Source: Tunturibacter psychrotolerans (GTDB lineage: Bacteria; Acidobacteriota; Terriglobia; Terriglobales; Acidobacteriaceae). Taken from it: a stretch of 64,000 bases of DNA. The position numbers and the translations under genes are program-made. The stretch covers positions 4,712,001 to 4,776,000 of the forward strand of contig NZ_CP132942.1 in the NCBI RefSeq assembly GCF_040359615.1, in the 5' to 3' direction. Shown piece by piece: positions 27,194-35,694 of the stretch (positions are counted from its first letter, which is position 1; each line of letters starts with the position of its first letter). The notes under the pieces are model-generated. The model did not search any database and was not told the DNA's origin. It was given only the letters and a program-made list of their open reading frames with translations.

Positions 27194-27925
27194 ATGTCCT
27201 CACCCCAGCAACTCGATATTCTTGCCATCGCAGCCCATCGCGACGACGTCGAACAAACCTGCGGCGGCACTCTCCTGGCCATGCAAGCCCGTGGCTGGAC
27301 TACCGGCATCCTCGATCTCACCCAGGGAGAGTCCGGCACCCGCGGCACGGCTGCCGAGCGCGAGGCCGAAGCCACCGCTGCCGCCCGCATCCTCAATGTT
27401 TCCCATCGCGAAGCGCTTGACCTGCCCGACGGCAACGTCGAAAACACACTGGTCAATCGTCTGAAGCTGGGCGCCGTCCTGCGCCGTCTGCGTCCCCGCG
27501 TCGTCATTCTGCCCTACTGGCAGGGTCGGCACCCCGACCATTACACCACCGCAACGTTAGGCTACGAAGCCTGCTTCGTCAGCGGCCTTGCCAAAGTTGT
27601 AACCCCGGGCGAATCGAATCCACCGCATCGACCCTTCAAGATTCTGTACGCCAGCCTCTACGCCGATGTCCGCCCCAGCTTTGTGGTCGACATCACACCC
27701 TTTGCCGAGCAGCGCCTGCAATCCCTGCTGGCCTATCGCTCGCAATACGGCGCGCAACCTGAAGGTACCGGCATCTTCGTCCCCGAAGAAGAGATTCGCG
27801 AACGAACCTTCGCGACTGCCCGTCACTATGGCCTGCTCGCTGGCGTCCGCTATGCAGAGCCCTTCGTTCAAAAAGAAGTCGGCCTAGTTGATGACCTGAT
27901 ACTTCTTCCGGTTCAATCCATTTAA
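27194..27925 (+). CDS. bshB1: BshB1-type N-acetylglucosaminyl-malate deacetylase (bacillithiol synthesis)
   Basis: A 243-residue PIG-L/LmbE-family zinc hydrolase. The metal motif reads AAHRDDVEQTCGG (usual AHPDDVE), followed by LDLTQGESGTRGT, PYWQGRHPDHY with the third His, and RSQYG near the C-terminus. The overall pattern is that of BshB1, which deacetylates GlcNAc-malate in the second step of bacillithiol synthesis. The Pro-to-Arg change in the first motif is a mild deviation. bshA and bshC are not in the window. It lies between a lipoprotein gene and two exported ferritin-like proteins. Confidence 0.85.
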   Translation: MSSPQQLDILAIAAHRDDVEQTCGGTLLAMQARGWTTGILDLTQGESGTRGTAAEREAEATAAARILNVSHREALDLPDGNVENTLVNRLKLGAVLRRLRPRVVILPYWQGRHPDHYTTATLGYEACFVSGLAKVVTPGESNPPHRPFKILYASLYADVRPSFVVDITPFAEQRLQSLLAYRSQYGAQPEGTGIFVPEEEIRERTFATARHYGLLAGVRYAEPFVQKEVGLVDDLILLPVQSI

Positions 27926-28020
27926 AGTACTGTTTCCAATCCACGGCAAATCCATTACACTCCTCGGTACGTCATCAAAACATAGATGCAGCTGCAGTAC
28001 GTTCCAAGGAGAGGTTAATT

Positions 28021-28956
28021 GTGGAGAAAAAGCTAAACGACCTTATTGATAAGGCACTGTCACGACGTCAGTTTCTGGCAGGTGCAGGAACGACTGCGGC
28101 GGCAGCGCTCGTAGTCGGGTGCAACAGCAGTACAACCACGCCGTCGCCAACACCCACCCCGACGCCGACCCCCCTCGATCTTCCCGACAACGACATTCTG
28201 AACTTCGCCCTCAACCTCGAATACCTTGAGGCCGAGTTCTATCTCTATGCCGCTACCGGATCTGGCCTCTCCACAGCCGATGCCCTTGCCGGCGCAGGCA
28301 CCACCATCGTTCCGGCCAATCTCGTGGCCGTTCCCTGGACATCGCCGGTTCAGGCACAATTCGCTGCGGAGCTCGCCCAGACCGAACTCGATCACGTTCG
28401 CTATCTCCAGGGTGCTATTACGGCGAACACCGGCACACCGGTTGCACGCCCCGCCATCGACCTCACCTTCTTCGCTTCTCTCGCAACCGCCGCCGGCATC
28501 ACCACACCGTTCAATCCGTTTGCAGATCCCAACAGCTTCCTCGTCGGTGCCTTCACGTTTGAGGATGTGGGTGTCACCGCCTACGCCGGCGGAGGTCCCG
28601 CACTCATCAGCAACATTCTCCTCTCGGGCGTGGCAGGCCTCCAGGCCGCAGAAGCTTATCACGCAGCCGCTGTCCGTACCCAAATCGCAGGTGGTGCGGC
28701 AAACACCGGCGACGCAACCTTCCTCAACTGGGCGAACGATATTTCTGCACTGCGCGCCACTCTGGGCGGAGGAAACGAAACCGCGCTTAGCCTCTCCAGT
28801 ATCGTTGCTGCTGATCCCACCAATGCCCTTGGCTTTGCTCGCACAACCGATCAGGTTCTGCACATTGTCTACGGCAAGGCTGGCGGAGCAGGCCTGTCCA
28901 AAGGCGGCTTCTTCCCCAATGGCCTAAACGGCACCATCACAACAACGGCATCCTAA
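28021..28956 (+). CDS. Tat-exported ferritin-like domain lipoprotein (copy 1)
   Basis: A 311-residue protein. The Tat signal is LSRRQFLAGAGTT at about 13-25 and the h-region ends in VVGC, so Cys 34 may be lipidated. A Thr-Pro linker follows (about 40-52). The ferritin-like domain starts with ILNFALNLEYLEAEFY, carrying one Glu pair, and TELDHVRYL carries the second Glu/His set expected for a di-iron centre. It ends in GGFFPNGLNGTI, a motif shared with copy 2. The substrate is unknown. GTG start, with GGAGAGG just upstream. Copy 2 begins 13 bases after its stop. Confidence 0.85.
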   Translation: MEKKLNDLIDKALSRRQFLAGAGTTAAAALVVGCNSSTTTPSPTPTPTPTPLDLPDNDILNFALNLEYLEAEFYLYAATGSGLSTADALAGAGTTIVPANLVAVPWTSPVQAQFAAELAQTELDHVRYLQGAITANTGTPVARPAIDLTFFASLATAAGITTPFNPFADPNSFLVGAFTFEDVGVTAYAGGGPALISNILLSGVAGLQAAEAYHAAAVRTQIAGGAANTGDATFLNWANDISALRATLGGGNETALSLSSIVAADPTNALGFARTTDQVLHIVYGKAGGAGLSKGGFFPNGLNGTITTTAS

Positions 28957-28969
28957 GGACGGAGAGATC

Positions 28970-29986
28970 ATGGCAACTTTAGAGACACAGCAGCTCGACG
29001 AAATCATCGTAAAGACCCGCCGTAAGATGCTCACAATGGGAGGCGCCGCTCTCGCTGCGCTCGCCTTCGGCGGTACAACCAAAGCAGAGGCCCAGTCGAC
29101 CACCACCCCCGACCAGGACATCCTCAACTTCGCTCTCAACCTCGAGTACCTCGAAGCACAGTTCTACAACCTCGCCGTTTCGGGCGTCACCATCGACAAT
29201 CTTCCGACACCGATTCCCGTCGCTGTCAACGGAGGAACCGCTGGTACCGTCACCCTCAAGCCCAGCTTCGCCGCGGTGCCGTTCGTATCGTCCATCGTCA
29301 AGGCCTATGCTGCAGAGACGGCCACGGAAGAAGGCAAGCATGTCCTCTTCCTGCAGAAGACGCTTGGTAGCGTTGCGGTTTCGATGCCCGATATCGACCT
29401 GTTCAAATCCTTCAACGCACTCGCTAACCTGGCAGGCATCGGAACATCCTTCGATCCCTTCGCCAACGACCAGAACTTCCTCATCGGCGCTTACATCTTC
29501 GAAGATGTTGGAGTCTCGGCCTACCATGGCGCTGCTCCTCTGATCGCGGACAAGAAAGGCATCCTCCCCGCAGCTCTCGGGCTTCATGCTGTCGAGGCCT
29601 ACCACGCCGGTCTGATCCGCACCGTCATCAGCGCTTACGATAACGGCGTCAGCACAGGACCACTCAGCACGATTACGCAGGCAATCTCGGCGGCACGCTC
29701 CACGCTGGCGAATCCGGATCCCAAGAACCCCATCACCAGCCCGTTCATCACGTACGCAGGCTTGACGGCAGACGATCAGGGAGTCCAAACAACCCCAGTC
29801 AGTCTCAATGGCAGCAGCACATCGCCTGCCTTCACGTCTACCACCATCGCTGACACGGACCTCAACGCTTTGGGCTGGTCGCGCAACTCGACTCAGATCC
29901 TGGCAATCGTCACCGGAAACCCCGCAACCGCCACGGCGTTTACGGGAGGATTCTTCCCCAGTGGCCTCAACGGCACCATCTCATAA
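28970..29986 (+). CDS. Exported ferritin-like domain protein (copy 2)
   Basis: A 338-residue paralogue of the upstream gene. A twin-arginine-like signal (KTRRKMLTMGGAALAAL) precedes the mature part, without a lipobox Cys. The ferritin-like core shows ILNFALNLEYLEAQFYN and TATEEGKHVLFLQ for metal binding, and FIFEDVGVSAYHG-like sequence in the middle (here YIFEDVGVSAYHG). It ends in GGFFPSGLNGTI. GGAGAG lies just before the ATG. The pair probably acts in the periplasm on metal or oxidant handling. This is inference. Confidence 0.85.
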   Translation: MATLETQQLDEIIVKTRRKMLTMGGAALAALAFGGTTKAEAQSTTTPDQDILNFALNLEYLEAQFYNLAVSGVTIDNLPTPIPVAVNGGTAGTVTLKPSFAAVPFVSSIVKAYAAETATEEGKHVLFLQKTLGSVAVSMPDIDLFKSFNALANLAGIGTSFDPFANDQNFLIGAYIFEDVGVSAYHGAAPLIADKKGILPAALGLHAVEAYHAGLIRTVISAYDNGVSTGPLSTITQAISAARSTLANPDPKNPITSPFITYAGLTADDQGVQTTPVSLNGSSTSPAFTSTTIADTDLNALGWSRNSTQILAIVTGNPATATAFTGGFFPSGLNGTIS

Positions 29987-30007
29987 CCTTAACTCTTCGC
30001 ACCAAAG

Positions 30008-30047
30008 AAGAGCCGCAGGCGATCCCAGCCTGCGGCTCTTTTGTTTT
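30008..30047 (+). terminator. Rho-independent terminator of the ferritin-like gene pair
   Basis: A perfect 13-bp stem (AAGAGCCGCAGGC at 30008-30020 with its complement at 30028-30040), a 7-base loop and a T-tract (TTTTGTTTT). It closes the plus-strand transcript, and its stem could also work on the minus strand where the next gene ends at 30057. Confidence 0.93.
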
Positions 30048-30056
30048 GGACGCGGA

Positions 30057-30677
30057 TTAGACGGCTGCCCTGGTCCGCAGTCGCTCTCTCACAAATCTCA
30101 CAACTTCCTCAGTCACATAAACCGGCGGGCGCATCGCCAGCACTGGTGTTCCCTCCACCAGCTTCAACGAAACTCCATTCCACTCGGGCCTTTTCAGGAC
30201 ACCTTCCACAACCAGCACCGCGTCGGCCCTATCCAAAAAATACTTCGCCGACTCTTTGAAGTCCGCCGTCTCGGGATCGAGCACGCTCAGGTAAAGATCA
30301 GGTCGCAGAAACCGCAGAATGCTGTTCGACTCGATCACTACGTTCTCCGCTCGCTCAATCTCTTTCCGAATGCGCGGCATCGCCTCCGACAAGTCTCCGG
30401 CGCGAGTCCTGACCCAGAACGACCGCACCGCTCCCGCCGCCAGATACCGTCCGGAGTCAGTTGTAGCGTCCCCACCGACGCGCTCCTCACTCACTGCAAC
30501 CGTATGCTCCGCCGTCTCGCAGTCACACGGCTCCCCGTTTGCCGAGCACATCCCATGTCCAAACTGCGTAATCTTGAACGCGGTCCAATGCATCTCCGGT
30601 ATCGCGGCGATAAGCCCCGCCACCACGCTCGTCTTGCCGATATTTCTTGTATGTCCGCCAACCACGACAATCGCCAT
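30057..30677 (-). CDS. P-loop NTPase of unknown role with Cys/His cluster
   Basis: A 206-residue protein. VVGGHTRNIGKTSVV near residues 5-20 is a Walker A of the SIMIBI type, similar to MobB-like proteins. H41, C44, C51, C53 and H58 form a compact cluster (HxxC...CxC...H) that could bind metal or an Fe-S centre. Later motifs include VVIESNSILRFLRPD and DAVLVVEGVLKRP. Despite the MobB-like start, no molybdenum gene is nearby; it lies 33 bases downstream of lpxD on the same strand. I do not assign a function. Confidence 0.75.
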   Translation of the reverse strand: MAIVVVGGHTRNIGKTSVVAGLIAAIPEMHWTAFKITQFGHGMCSANGEPCDCETAEHTVAVSEERVGGDATTDSGRYLAAGAVRSFWVRTRAGDLSEAMPRIRKEIERAENVVIESNSILRFLRPDLYLSVLDPETADFKESAKYFLDRADAVLVVEGVLKRPEWNGVSLKLVEGTPVLAMRPPVYVTEEVVRFVRERLRTRAAV

Positions 30678-30710
30678 CGCTCACCACACAATCCGCAGCA
30701 CAGGCCGCAA

Positions 30711-31637
30711 TCATCTGTGCTTCAATCTCGCAAGATCTCGCAGATACTCCTTCAAGGGCCGTGCCGGCCTTCCCCAGAAGACCTCTCCAGCCCCGCGCAT
30801 CTTCTTCCCACTCAGCACGCCGGCACCACCCCCAAGAATCACGCCCGCGCCTACGGTTGCGTGCTCTCCAATTCCAACCTGACCACCCAGAATCGCACCA
30901 TCCTCGACCACACTCGACCCCGAGATCCCCGTCTGTGCCGCAATGATCACGTTCTTGCCGATCACGCAGTTGTGCCCGATGTGTACCAGATTATCGATCT
31001 TCGTCCCGCGCCCAATCCGCGTCTGCCCCAACGCTCCGCGATCGATCGTAGTATTCGCGCCAATCTCCACATCATCCTCGACGATGAGCCTTCCCTGCTG
31101 CGGAAAGATCAGGTACTCCCCTGTCTCGTCGCTCCGCACATATCCAAACCCCGTTGACCCCAGCACCGCCCCCGCCTGCACCACCACGCGATCCCCCAAC
31201 ACCGTCCCTGCGTAGATCGTCACCCGCGGACCAATCTCGCAACCACTCCCAATCACCACGCCATCTCCAAGCACGGCTCCCGGCCCGATGGAAGTTCCTA
31301 CGCCAATCGCAGCCTTCTGCCCCACCACCGCCGAGGGATGCACTCCCTCGCGCACACCACCACCGGCAAGTCTGCGCGCCACCACTGCGAACGCATACCT
31401 CGCATCCTTCACCCACAAAACCCGCGGATCGAGCGGCAGCTCCGCCGACTCCAGCTTTCTGCTGGCAAGGATCACACCAGCCTTCGAGGCCAACGCCCGT
31501 CCCAGCGTCTCGCCCTCCACGGCAAACACCACCGAGTTTTCCTGGGCGTCCTCGATGCTTGAGACCGCCGCAACCTCCACCTCCAGCAGCGGCGCGCTCA
31601 CCCCAACCCAATCCGCCACCTTGCTCATCGTCGCCAT
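30711..31637 (-). CDS. lpxD: UDP-3-O-acylglucosamine N-acyltransferase
   Basis: A 308-residue left-handed beta-helix enzyme with many hexapeptide repeats, for example [20 protein letters not shown] and [14 protein letters not shown], and the catalytic His region [11 protein letters not shown]. It adds the N-linked acyl chain in lipid A synthesis. The ATG at 31637 overlaps the TGA of the upstream acyltransferase gene (TGATG), which fits the canonical N-terminus better than the open frame to 31697. The C-terminus holds a [15 protein letters not shown] helix. Confidence 0.92.
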   Translation of the reverse strand: MATMSKVADWVGVSAPLLEVEVAAVSSIEDAQENSVVFAVEGETLGRALASKAGVILASRKLESAELPLDPRVLWVKDARYAFAVVARRLAGGGVREGVHPSAVVGQKAAIGVGTSIGPGAVLGDGVVIGSGCEIGPRVTIYAGTVLGDRVVVQAGAVLGSTGFGYVRSDETGEYLIFPQQGRLIVEDDVEIGANTTIDRGALGQTRIGRGTKIDNLVHIGHNCVIGKNVIIAAQTGISGSSVVEDGAILGGQVGIGEHATVGAGVILGGGAGVLSGKKMRGAGEVFWGRPARPLKEYLRDLARLKHR

Positions 31638-32581
31638 CAGTAGATCCCCTCTTCTCCCGGCGGTCGCGTCTTCCATCGCCGATGCATCCACAGCCACTGA
31701 TCAGGATACTGCCGGATAGTCCGCTCAATCGCTGCGGTAAACGCCGCTGTATTTGTAACTACATCCGTTTCAGAATCGCCGGTACAGACCACCTCAAGCT
31801 CTTTGCCAAAGCGCAGCACATATTTCTGCTCGCTCTCCTCCCACAACAGAAACCCCGGCACCACCGCCGACCCCGTCTTCGCCGCAATTCGCGCCATTCC
31901 CGACGCCGTACACGCCTCCACCCCGAAGAACGGTACGAACACTCCCTGCGGCGGTGTCATGTTCGTATCCATCAAAATTCCCACTGTCTCGCCCGCTCGC
32001 ATCGACGCAATCAGCCCCCGCGCAAAGTCATCCTTATGAATCACCCGATTGCCATGCAGGCACCGAATGCGATTCACAAACTCATCCACCAGTGGGTTAT
32101 CCAGCCGACGAATCACCATCCCCATCGGCATCCCCATCAGCGAGTGATAAAAACTGGACAGCTCCCACGCCCCCAGGTGTCCGGTCAACACCAGCACTCC
32201 CTTCCCGCGCTCACGGGCGGCCACATAGTTCTCGAGCCCCTCATAGCGAATAAACCGGCTCGCCCCCTCAGGCGTATATCCCGACATCAGGCAGAACTCC
32301 GCCAGCAGCCTCCCCAGATTGCGATACACCGAACCCAAGATCTTCTCTCGCTCCCCCTCCGGCATCTCCGGAAATGCAAGCTCTAGATTCCGAACACCCA
32401 CCCCCCGAAGCCGACCCAACCCATGAAAAGCCACTCCCGCGATGCCAGCGCCCACCGCTCTGGCCAATCCTCGTGGCAACAACCGCATCAGGTGGACCCC
32501 GCTCCACACCACGGCAAACTCAACCCGTTCGCGGAATGTCACCTCCGCGTCAATCTGCTCTTTTTGCGTGACTTTGCTCAA
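31637..32581 (-). CDS. Lysophospholipid/lipid A acyltransferase (LpxL/HtrB type)
   Basis: A 314-residue inner-membrane acyltransferase. An N-terminal hydrophobic helix (about 25-55) precedes the HX4E catalytic motif in [15 protein letters not shown] near residue 135. Other family blocks are [32 protein letters not shown] and [17 protein letters not shown]. It would add a secondary acyl chain to lipid A. The TTG at 32581 is used, with an AGAGG very close by, so the exact start is uncertain. It is coupled to lpxD by a 1-base overlap. Confidence 0.88.
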   Translation of the reverse strand: MSKVTQKEQIDAEVTFRERVEFAVVWSGVHLMRLLPRGLARAVGAGIAGVAFHGLGRLRGVGVRNLELAFPEMPEGEREKILGSVYRNLGRLLAEFCLMSGYTPEGASRFIRYEGLENYVAARERGKGVLVLTGHLGAWELSSFYHSLMGMPMGMVIRRLDNPLVDEFVNRIRCLHGNRVIHKDDFARGLIASMRAGETVGILMDTNMTPPQGVFVPFFGVEACTASGMARIAAKTGSAVVPGFLLWEESEQKYVLRFGKELEVVCTGDSETDVVTNTAAFTAAIERTIRQYPDQWLWMHRRWKTRPPGEEGIY

Positions 32582-32615
32582 GCCTCTAGTCTACCGATTC
32601 CAACCCCAGCCGCAG

Positions 32616-32650
32616 CAAAAACAGAAGGGGCGGCCGAATAAGCCGCCCCT
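32616..32650 (-). terminator. Rho-independent terminator of the SYLF gene
   Basis: On the minus strand AGGGGCGGC and GCCGCCCCT (32650-32642 and 32634-32626) form a 9-bp stem with a 7-base loop, followed by TCTGTTTTT. It lies just after the SYLF stop codon and separates it from the acyltransferase gene. Confidence 0.9.
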
Positions 32651-32672
32651 CCGCAATCAAACAAGAATTTCG

Positions 32673-33374
32673 TTACTTATTCCGAGCAGCTACAAAGTAC
32701 TTCGCCACCGTCCGCACGAAGGGACGAGCCTCAACCGGCGTCACCTGCTTGCCGCCAAGGATCTGGTCGAATCCGATGTCCGTTCCATACAGAGCGCGTG
32801 TGTCATCCTGATTCTGCGACAACACCGTACCGTCCAGATTGATACCTGCGAACAGCCCCTTGCTACGCGAGTAGCTCAGGAACTCTGCATTCAACTTCCA
32901 GTCCGTTCCTGCCTGCGCATTGCGTCCCACAGGACCAGCCGCAGCTGCAGCATCCGCGCCCAGCTTGAACTTGTTCTTCAACATGTCTTGCAGACCCTGC
33001 TGGTTCATTGCCACCAGTACCAGGTCGGTCGCCTGTCCACCAATCTGAAATCCAAAGCTTCCACCAGCGAGCTGAACGCATACAGGTGCGCTCCACTTTC
33101 CGCTTGGCGTACGGCAGGTGGCAACGCCCTGGCCATACTGTGCACCCACAACGAAGGCACCCTTCTTGTAACTCGGAATCACCACGACGCACGATGCGCC
33201 AGCAAGGATCCCACCCGGTATTGCCTTGTCCGGTGTCGCCATAATCTCGCTAATCACCTGGCCCGCAGCCGTAAGACGCTCTGCCACCTTTGACTTGTCG
33301 CCCTCCGCCTGTGCCGACAGAGAACCAGCAATCATCGCCAAACCACACAGAGCCACCGAAATTTTCTTGAGCAT
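32673..33374 (-). CDS. Secreted SYLF (Ysc84/DUF500) domain protein
   Basis: A 233-residue protein with a signal peptide (MLKKISVALCGLAMIAGSLS) and a SYLF domain: DKAIPGGILAGASCVVVIPS, KKGAFVVGAQYGQGVATCRT, SFGFQIGGQATDLVLVAMN, and SRSKGLFAGINLDGTVL. Eukaryotic relatives bind phosphoinositides and actin; bacterial members are exported lipid-binding candidates of unknown role. The ATG at 33374 is preferred because it starts the signal peptide and AAGGG lies upstream. A strong terminator follows. Confidence 0.85.
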   Translation of the reverse strand: MLKKISVALCGLAMIAGSLSAQAEGDKSKVAERLTAAGQVISEIMATPDKAIPGGILAGASCVVVIPSYKKGAFVVGAQYGQGVATCRTPSGKWSAPVCVQLAGGSFGFQIGGQATDLVLVAMNQQGLQDMLKNKFKLGADAAAAAGPVGRNAQAGTDWKLNAEFLSYSRSKGLFAGINLDGTVLSQNQDDTRALYGTDIGFDQILGGKQVTPVEARPFVRTVAKYFVAARNK

Positions 33375-33524
33375 TATCGTTATCCCTTTCACGTCTATCG
33401 TTCTGGATTTTGGAGGGGGCCCAACAAGCTGCCTATTTCCAACAATATATAGGACGGCTGAAATCGACTCGAGGTTGTCCACTACACGACGGGAATAGCA
33501 TACGCGGAGATACACCTACACACG

Positions 33525-33588
33525 CAAAAAAAATGGGGGTTGTAGAGATAATGTCGGTAGAACTCCGACGCTATCTCTACAACCCCTC
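33525..33588 (-). terminator. Long two-stem hairpin plus T-tract on the minus strand
   Basis: A 15-bp perfect stem GGGGTTGTAGAGATA (33536-33550) and its complement (33572-33586) encloses a second 5-bp stem GTCGG/CCGAC. On the minus strand it is followed by CATTTTTTTT, giving an intrinsic terminator. It lies about 210 bases beyond the stop of the LuxR-type regulator, so it may end that transcript or an unseen small RNA. Confidence 0.75.
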
Positions 33589-33798
33589 TCCCAGGTCTGT
33601 GTTGCTTGTTAGTACTTTGCTCCACATTACCTTCGATCACAACGGTACGAAGGTGGGTACACCTTTGAGCAGGTTTTGTTAACTTAATGGTTAACAAGAT
33701 AGTGTTGCGAAAGTTAGGCTTAAGTAGACATGTATCAACACTTGCTAATCGCCAAGGCAAAATGGCCGCCTCGAATCACCAAATTTTTTCATCAAAAT
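33589..33798. promoter_or_regulatory. Structured intergenic region with palindromes
   Basis: An A+T-rich stretch between the regulator stop and the long hairpin. It contains TTGTTAAC/GTTAACAA (33676-33683 and 33690-33697, 6-base gap), and overlapping inverted repeats around ACCTTCG/CGAAGGT near 33628-33654. No coding frame is convincing. These could be operator sites of the SYLF promoter or parts of an RNA. Confidence 0.4.
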
Positions 33799-34497
33799 TT
33801 AGGTTAACTGCTTCAACAACAGCTTCTCGTTCACCACCTGAACCGACAAGGCGATCCGGTTATCAACCCCAACCTTCCGCATCAGGTTGCCGACGTGCTT
33901 TTTCACGGTATTCACGTCGATCCCAAGCTCGCGCCCGATCGCCGGATTAGGATGTCCCGCGGCCAGTAACCGCAGCACTTCCAGCTCCCGCTTTGTAAAC
34001 TTAGGCACCTTCGCGGGCTTGGCGGTCGCCTTCGATTCTGCCGAGGTCGACTCCAGCAACCGCGCCATTACCTTGCGCGGAGCCCACACCGACCCATCCT
34101 GCACGATGTCGATCGCCATTCGGATCTCGCTCTCCTTGGCAGAATGGGCCAGGTAACCCTTCGCCCCGGCGCCAATAATGCGTTGGATATGATCGTGACC
34201 TTCATCAAGCCCCAGCACGATCACCCTGAACCGTGGACGGCTTCGACGAAACGTTTCCAGCAGCTCGAAGATGTGCTCCGTACAAGCCGAATCGATCAGG
34301 ATCAGCGATACGCCCGACGCGTCCAGCGCCCCCGGGACCGACAGAGGAACGATCTCCACCGAGCCCCCTTCGGGGAAGATCGTCTGCAGCCCCAACACCC
34401 GTAAAGGGTCTGCCGCCACAAGACCGACGCGCAGGGCCCCCTTGTCCTTCTTAACCTTCTTGTCCTTCATCGACTGTGCAGCCCCTTTACTCAGCAT
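33799..34497 (-). CDS. LuxR/NarL-family response regulator
   Basis: A 232-residue two-domain protein. The receiver domain (about 22-140) has an acidic pocket Asp in VAADPLR, a phosphoacceptor Asp in LILIDSACT and a Lys in AKGYLAHS. The C-terminal LuxR helix-turn-helix is KFTKRELEVLRLLAAGHPNP and IGIDVNTVKKHVGNLMRKVG-like sequence (here LGIDVNTVKKHVGNLM). A linker of about 20 residues joins them. No histidine kinase is adjacent. The start could also be the ATG at 34470. It may control the dcd or SYLF neighbours, but nothing shows this. Confidence 0.87.
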   Translation of the reverse strand: MLSKGAAQSMKDKKVKKDKGALRVGLVAADPLRVLGLQTIFPEGGSVEIVPLSVPGALDASGVSLILIDSACTEHIFELLETFRRSRPRFRVIVLGLDEGHDHIQRIIGAGAKGYLAHSAKESEIRMAIDIVQDGSVWAPRKVMARLLESTSAESKATAKPAKVPKFTKRELEVLRLLAAGHPNPAIGRELGIDVNTVKKHVGNLMRKVGVDNRIALSVQVVNEKLLLKQLT

Positions 34498-34545
34498 CCT
34501 GCATTTAGTAGGCCGTCATCAGCGCTTCAGAAGATCGTAACCCGT

Positions 34546-35100
34546 CTACAGCTTCGGCAAAACGATTCCCTGCTGATTTTGATACTTTCCTTTACGATCC
34601 GCGTAGCTGACCTCGCACACCTCATCGGATTGAAAGAACAAAATCTGACACAGCCCCTCGTTCGCATAAACCCGAGCTGGCAGCGGAGTTGTGTTGGAAA
34701 TTTCGAGAGTTACAAAACCCTCCCACTCCGGCTCGAACGGCGTCACGTTCACGATAATCCCGCATCGCGCATACGTCGATTTACCCACGCAGATCGTCAG
34801 CACGTCGCGAGGAATTTTGAAGTATTCAATCGACCGCGCCAACGCAAACGAGTTCGGAGGAACGATCACGCTCTCAGCCTGCACCGTCACAAACGAGCGC
34901 TCATCAAACGCCTTCGGGTCAATGATCGCGCTGTTGACGTTGGTAAAGATCTTGAACTCGTCCGAGACCCTCAGATCGTACCCGTAAGAAGAGAGTCCAT
35001 ACGAGATAACACCCTCTCGAACCTGTTTTTCGCTAAACGGAGAGATCATTCCGTGCTCGTTCGCCTGCTGGCGAATCCAACGGTCGCTTTTAATTGCCAC
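34546..35100 (-). CDS. dcd: dCTP deaminase
   Basis: A 184-residue trimeric enzyme that deaminates dCTP to dUTP. Family motifs are [36 protein letters not shown] and [15 protein letters not shown], the last holding the catalytic Glu. The C-terminal KGKYQNQQG lid is intact. The product feeds dTMP synthesis. It lies 48 bases upstream of the LuxR-type regulator on the same strand. Confidence 0.95.
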   Translation of the reverse strand: MAIKSDRWIRQQANEHGMISPFSEKQVREGVISYGLSSYGYDLRVSDEFKIFTNVNSAIIDPKAFDERSFVTVQAESVIVPPNSFALARSIEYFKIPRDVLTICVGKSTYARCGIIVNVTPFEPEWEGFVTLEISNTTPLPARVYANEGLCQILFFQSDEVCEVSYADRKGKYQNQQGIVLPKL

Positions 35101-35253
35101 TCTGGTGCCCCTTCGGTCCTGCTTTTTGAAATTTCTTCAATTCTCGCAGATGGTGGTATCCCTAATTGTCGCAGAAGGGTGTAAATTGGGTGCGTTAGTC
35201 TCCCAGGTCCCATTGCGTCATTAGATTCTTCATCTTACGGTAGCGTTCTTTCG

Positions 35254-35282
35254 TTGACAATCTGAGTTTGAGTTTCTAACAT
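35254..35282 (+). promoter_or_regulatory. Sigma-70 promoter of the HU gene
   Basis: TTGACA (35254-35259), a 17-base spacer and TAACAT (35277-35282). The -35 is perfect. Transcription would begin near 35289, leaving a leader of about 53 bases before the HU start codon. Confidence 0.6.
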
Positions 35283-35341
35283 CACCGTACTACCAGGTCA
35301 GCATCCAGTTTCAAACAAATTACAGCCCAAGGGCGGCCAAG

Positions 35342-35611
35342 ATGATTAAGCAGGATCTCATACAGAGGGTGGTGGAAAGAACCGGCCTTCCCAGGACAAA
35401 AGCAGAGTCAGCTGTCGATGCGATCTTTGAAAGCATGAAGGCGACTCTTATCGCGGGCGACCGCATTGAACTCCGCGGATTTGGTGTATTTACCGTCAAG
35501 CCGCGCAAAACCGGAATCGGTCGCAATCCGCGGACCGGAGCCGAAGTCACCATTGCCCCAGGCAAGGCAGTTCGCTTCAAGCCCGGCAAAGAGTTGCACC
35601 TGCTCGACTAA
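35342..35611 (+). CDS. HU/IHF-family DNA-binding protein
   Basis: An 89-residue histone-like protein. It has the dimerising N-terminal helices (MIKQDLIQRVVERTGLPRTK) and the DNA-binding arm GRNPRTGAEVTIAPGKAV, ending in RFKPGKEL. Such proteins bend DNA and organise the nucleoid. A strong promoter lies upstream. It converges with priA, whose stop is 84 bases away. Confidence 0.93.
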   Translation: MIKQDLIQRVVERTGLPRTKAESAVDAIFESMKATLIAGDRIELRGFGVFTVKPRKTGIGRNPRTGAEVTIAPGKAVRFKPGKELHLLD

Positions 35612-35694
35612 GCACCACAACATCTCCTGCCGCACCGGCGTCCGGGAGTTGTCTGCAACACACCTCCCCAACAATTCATGGCAGCGATGCAGCG

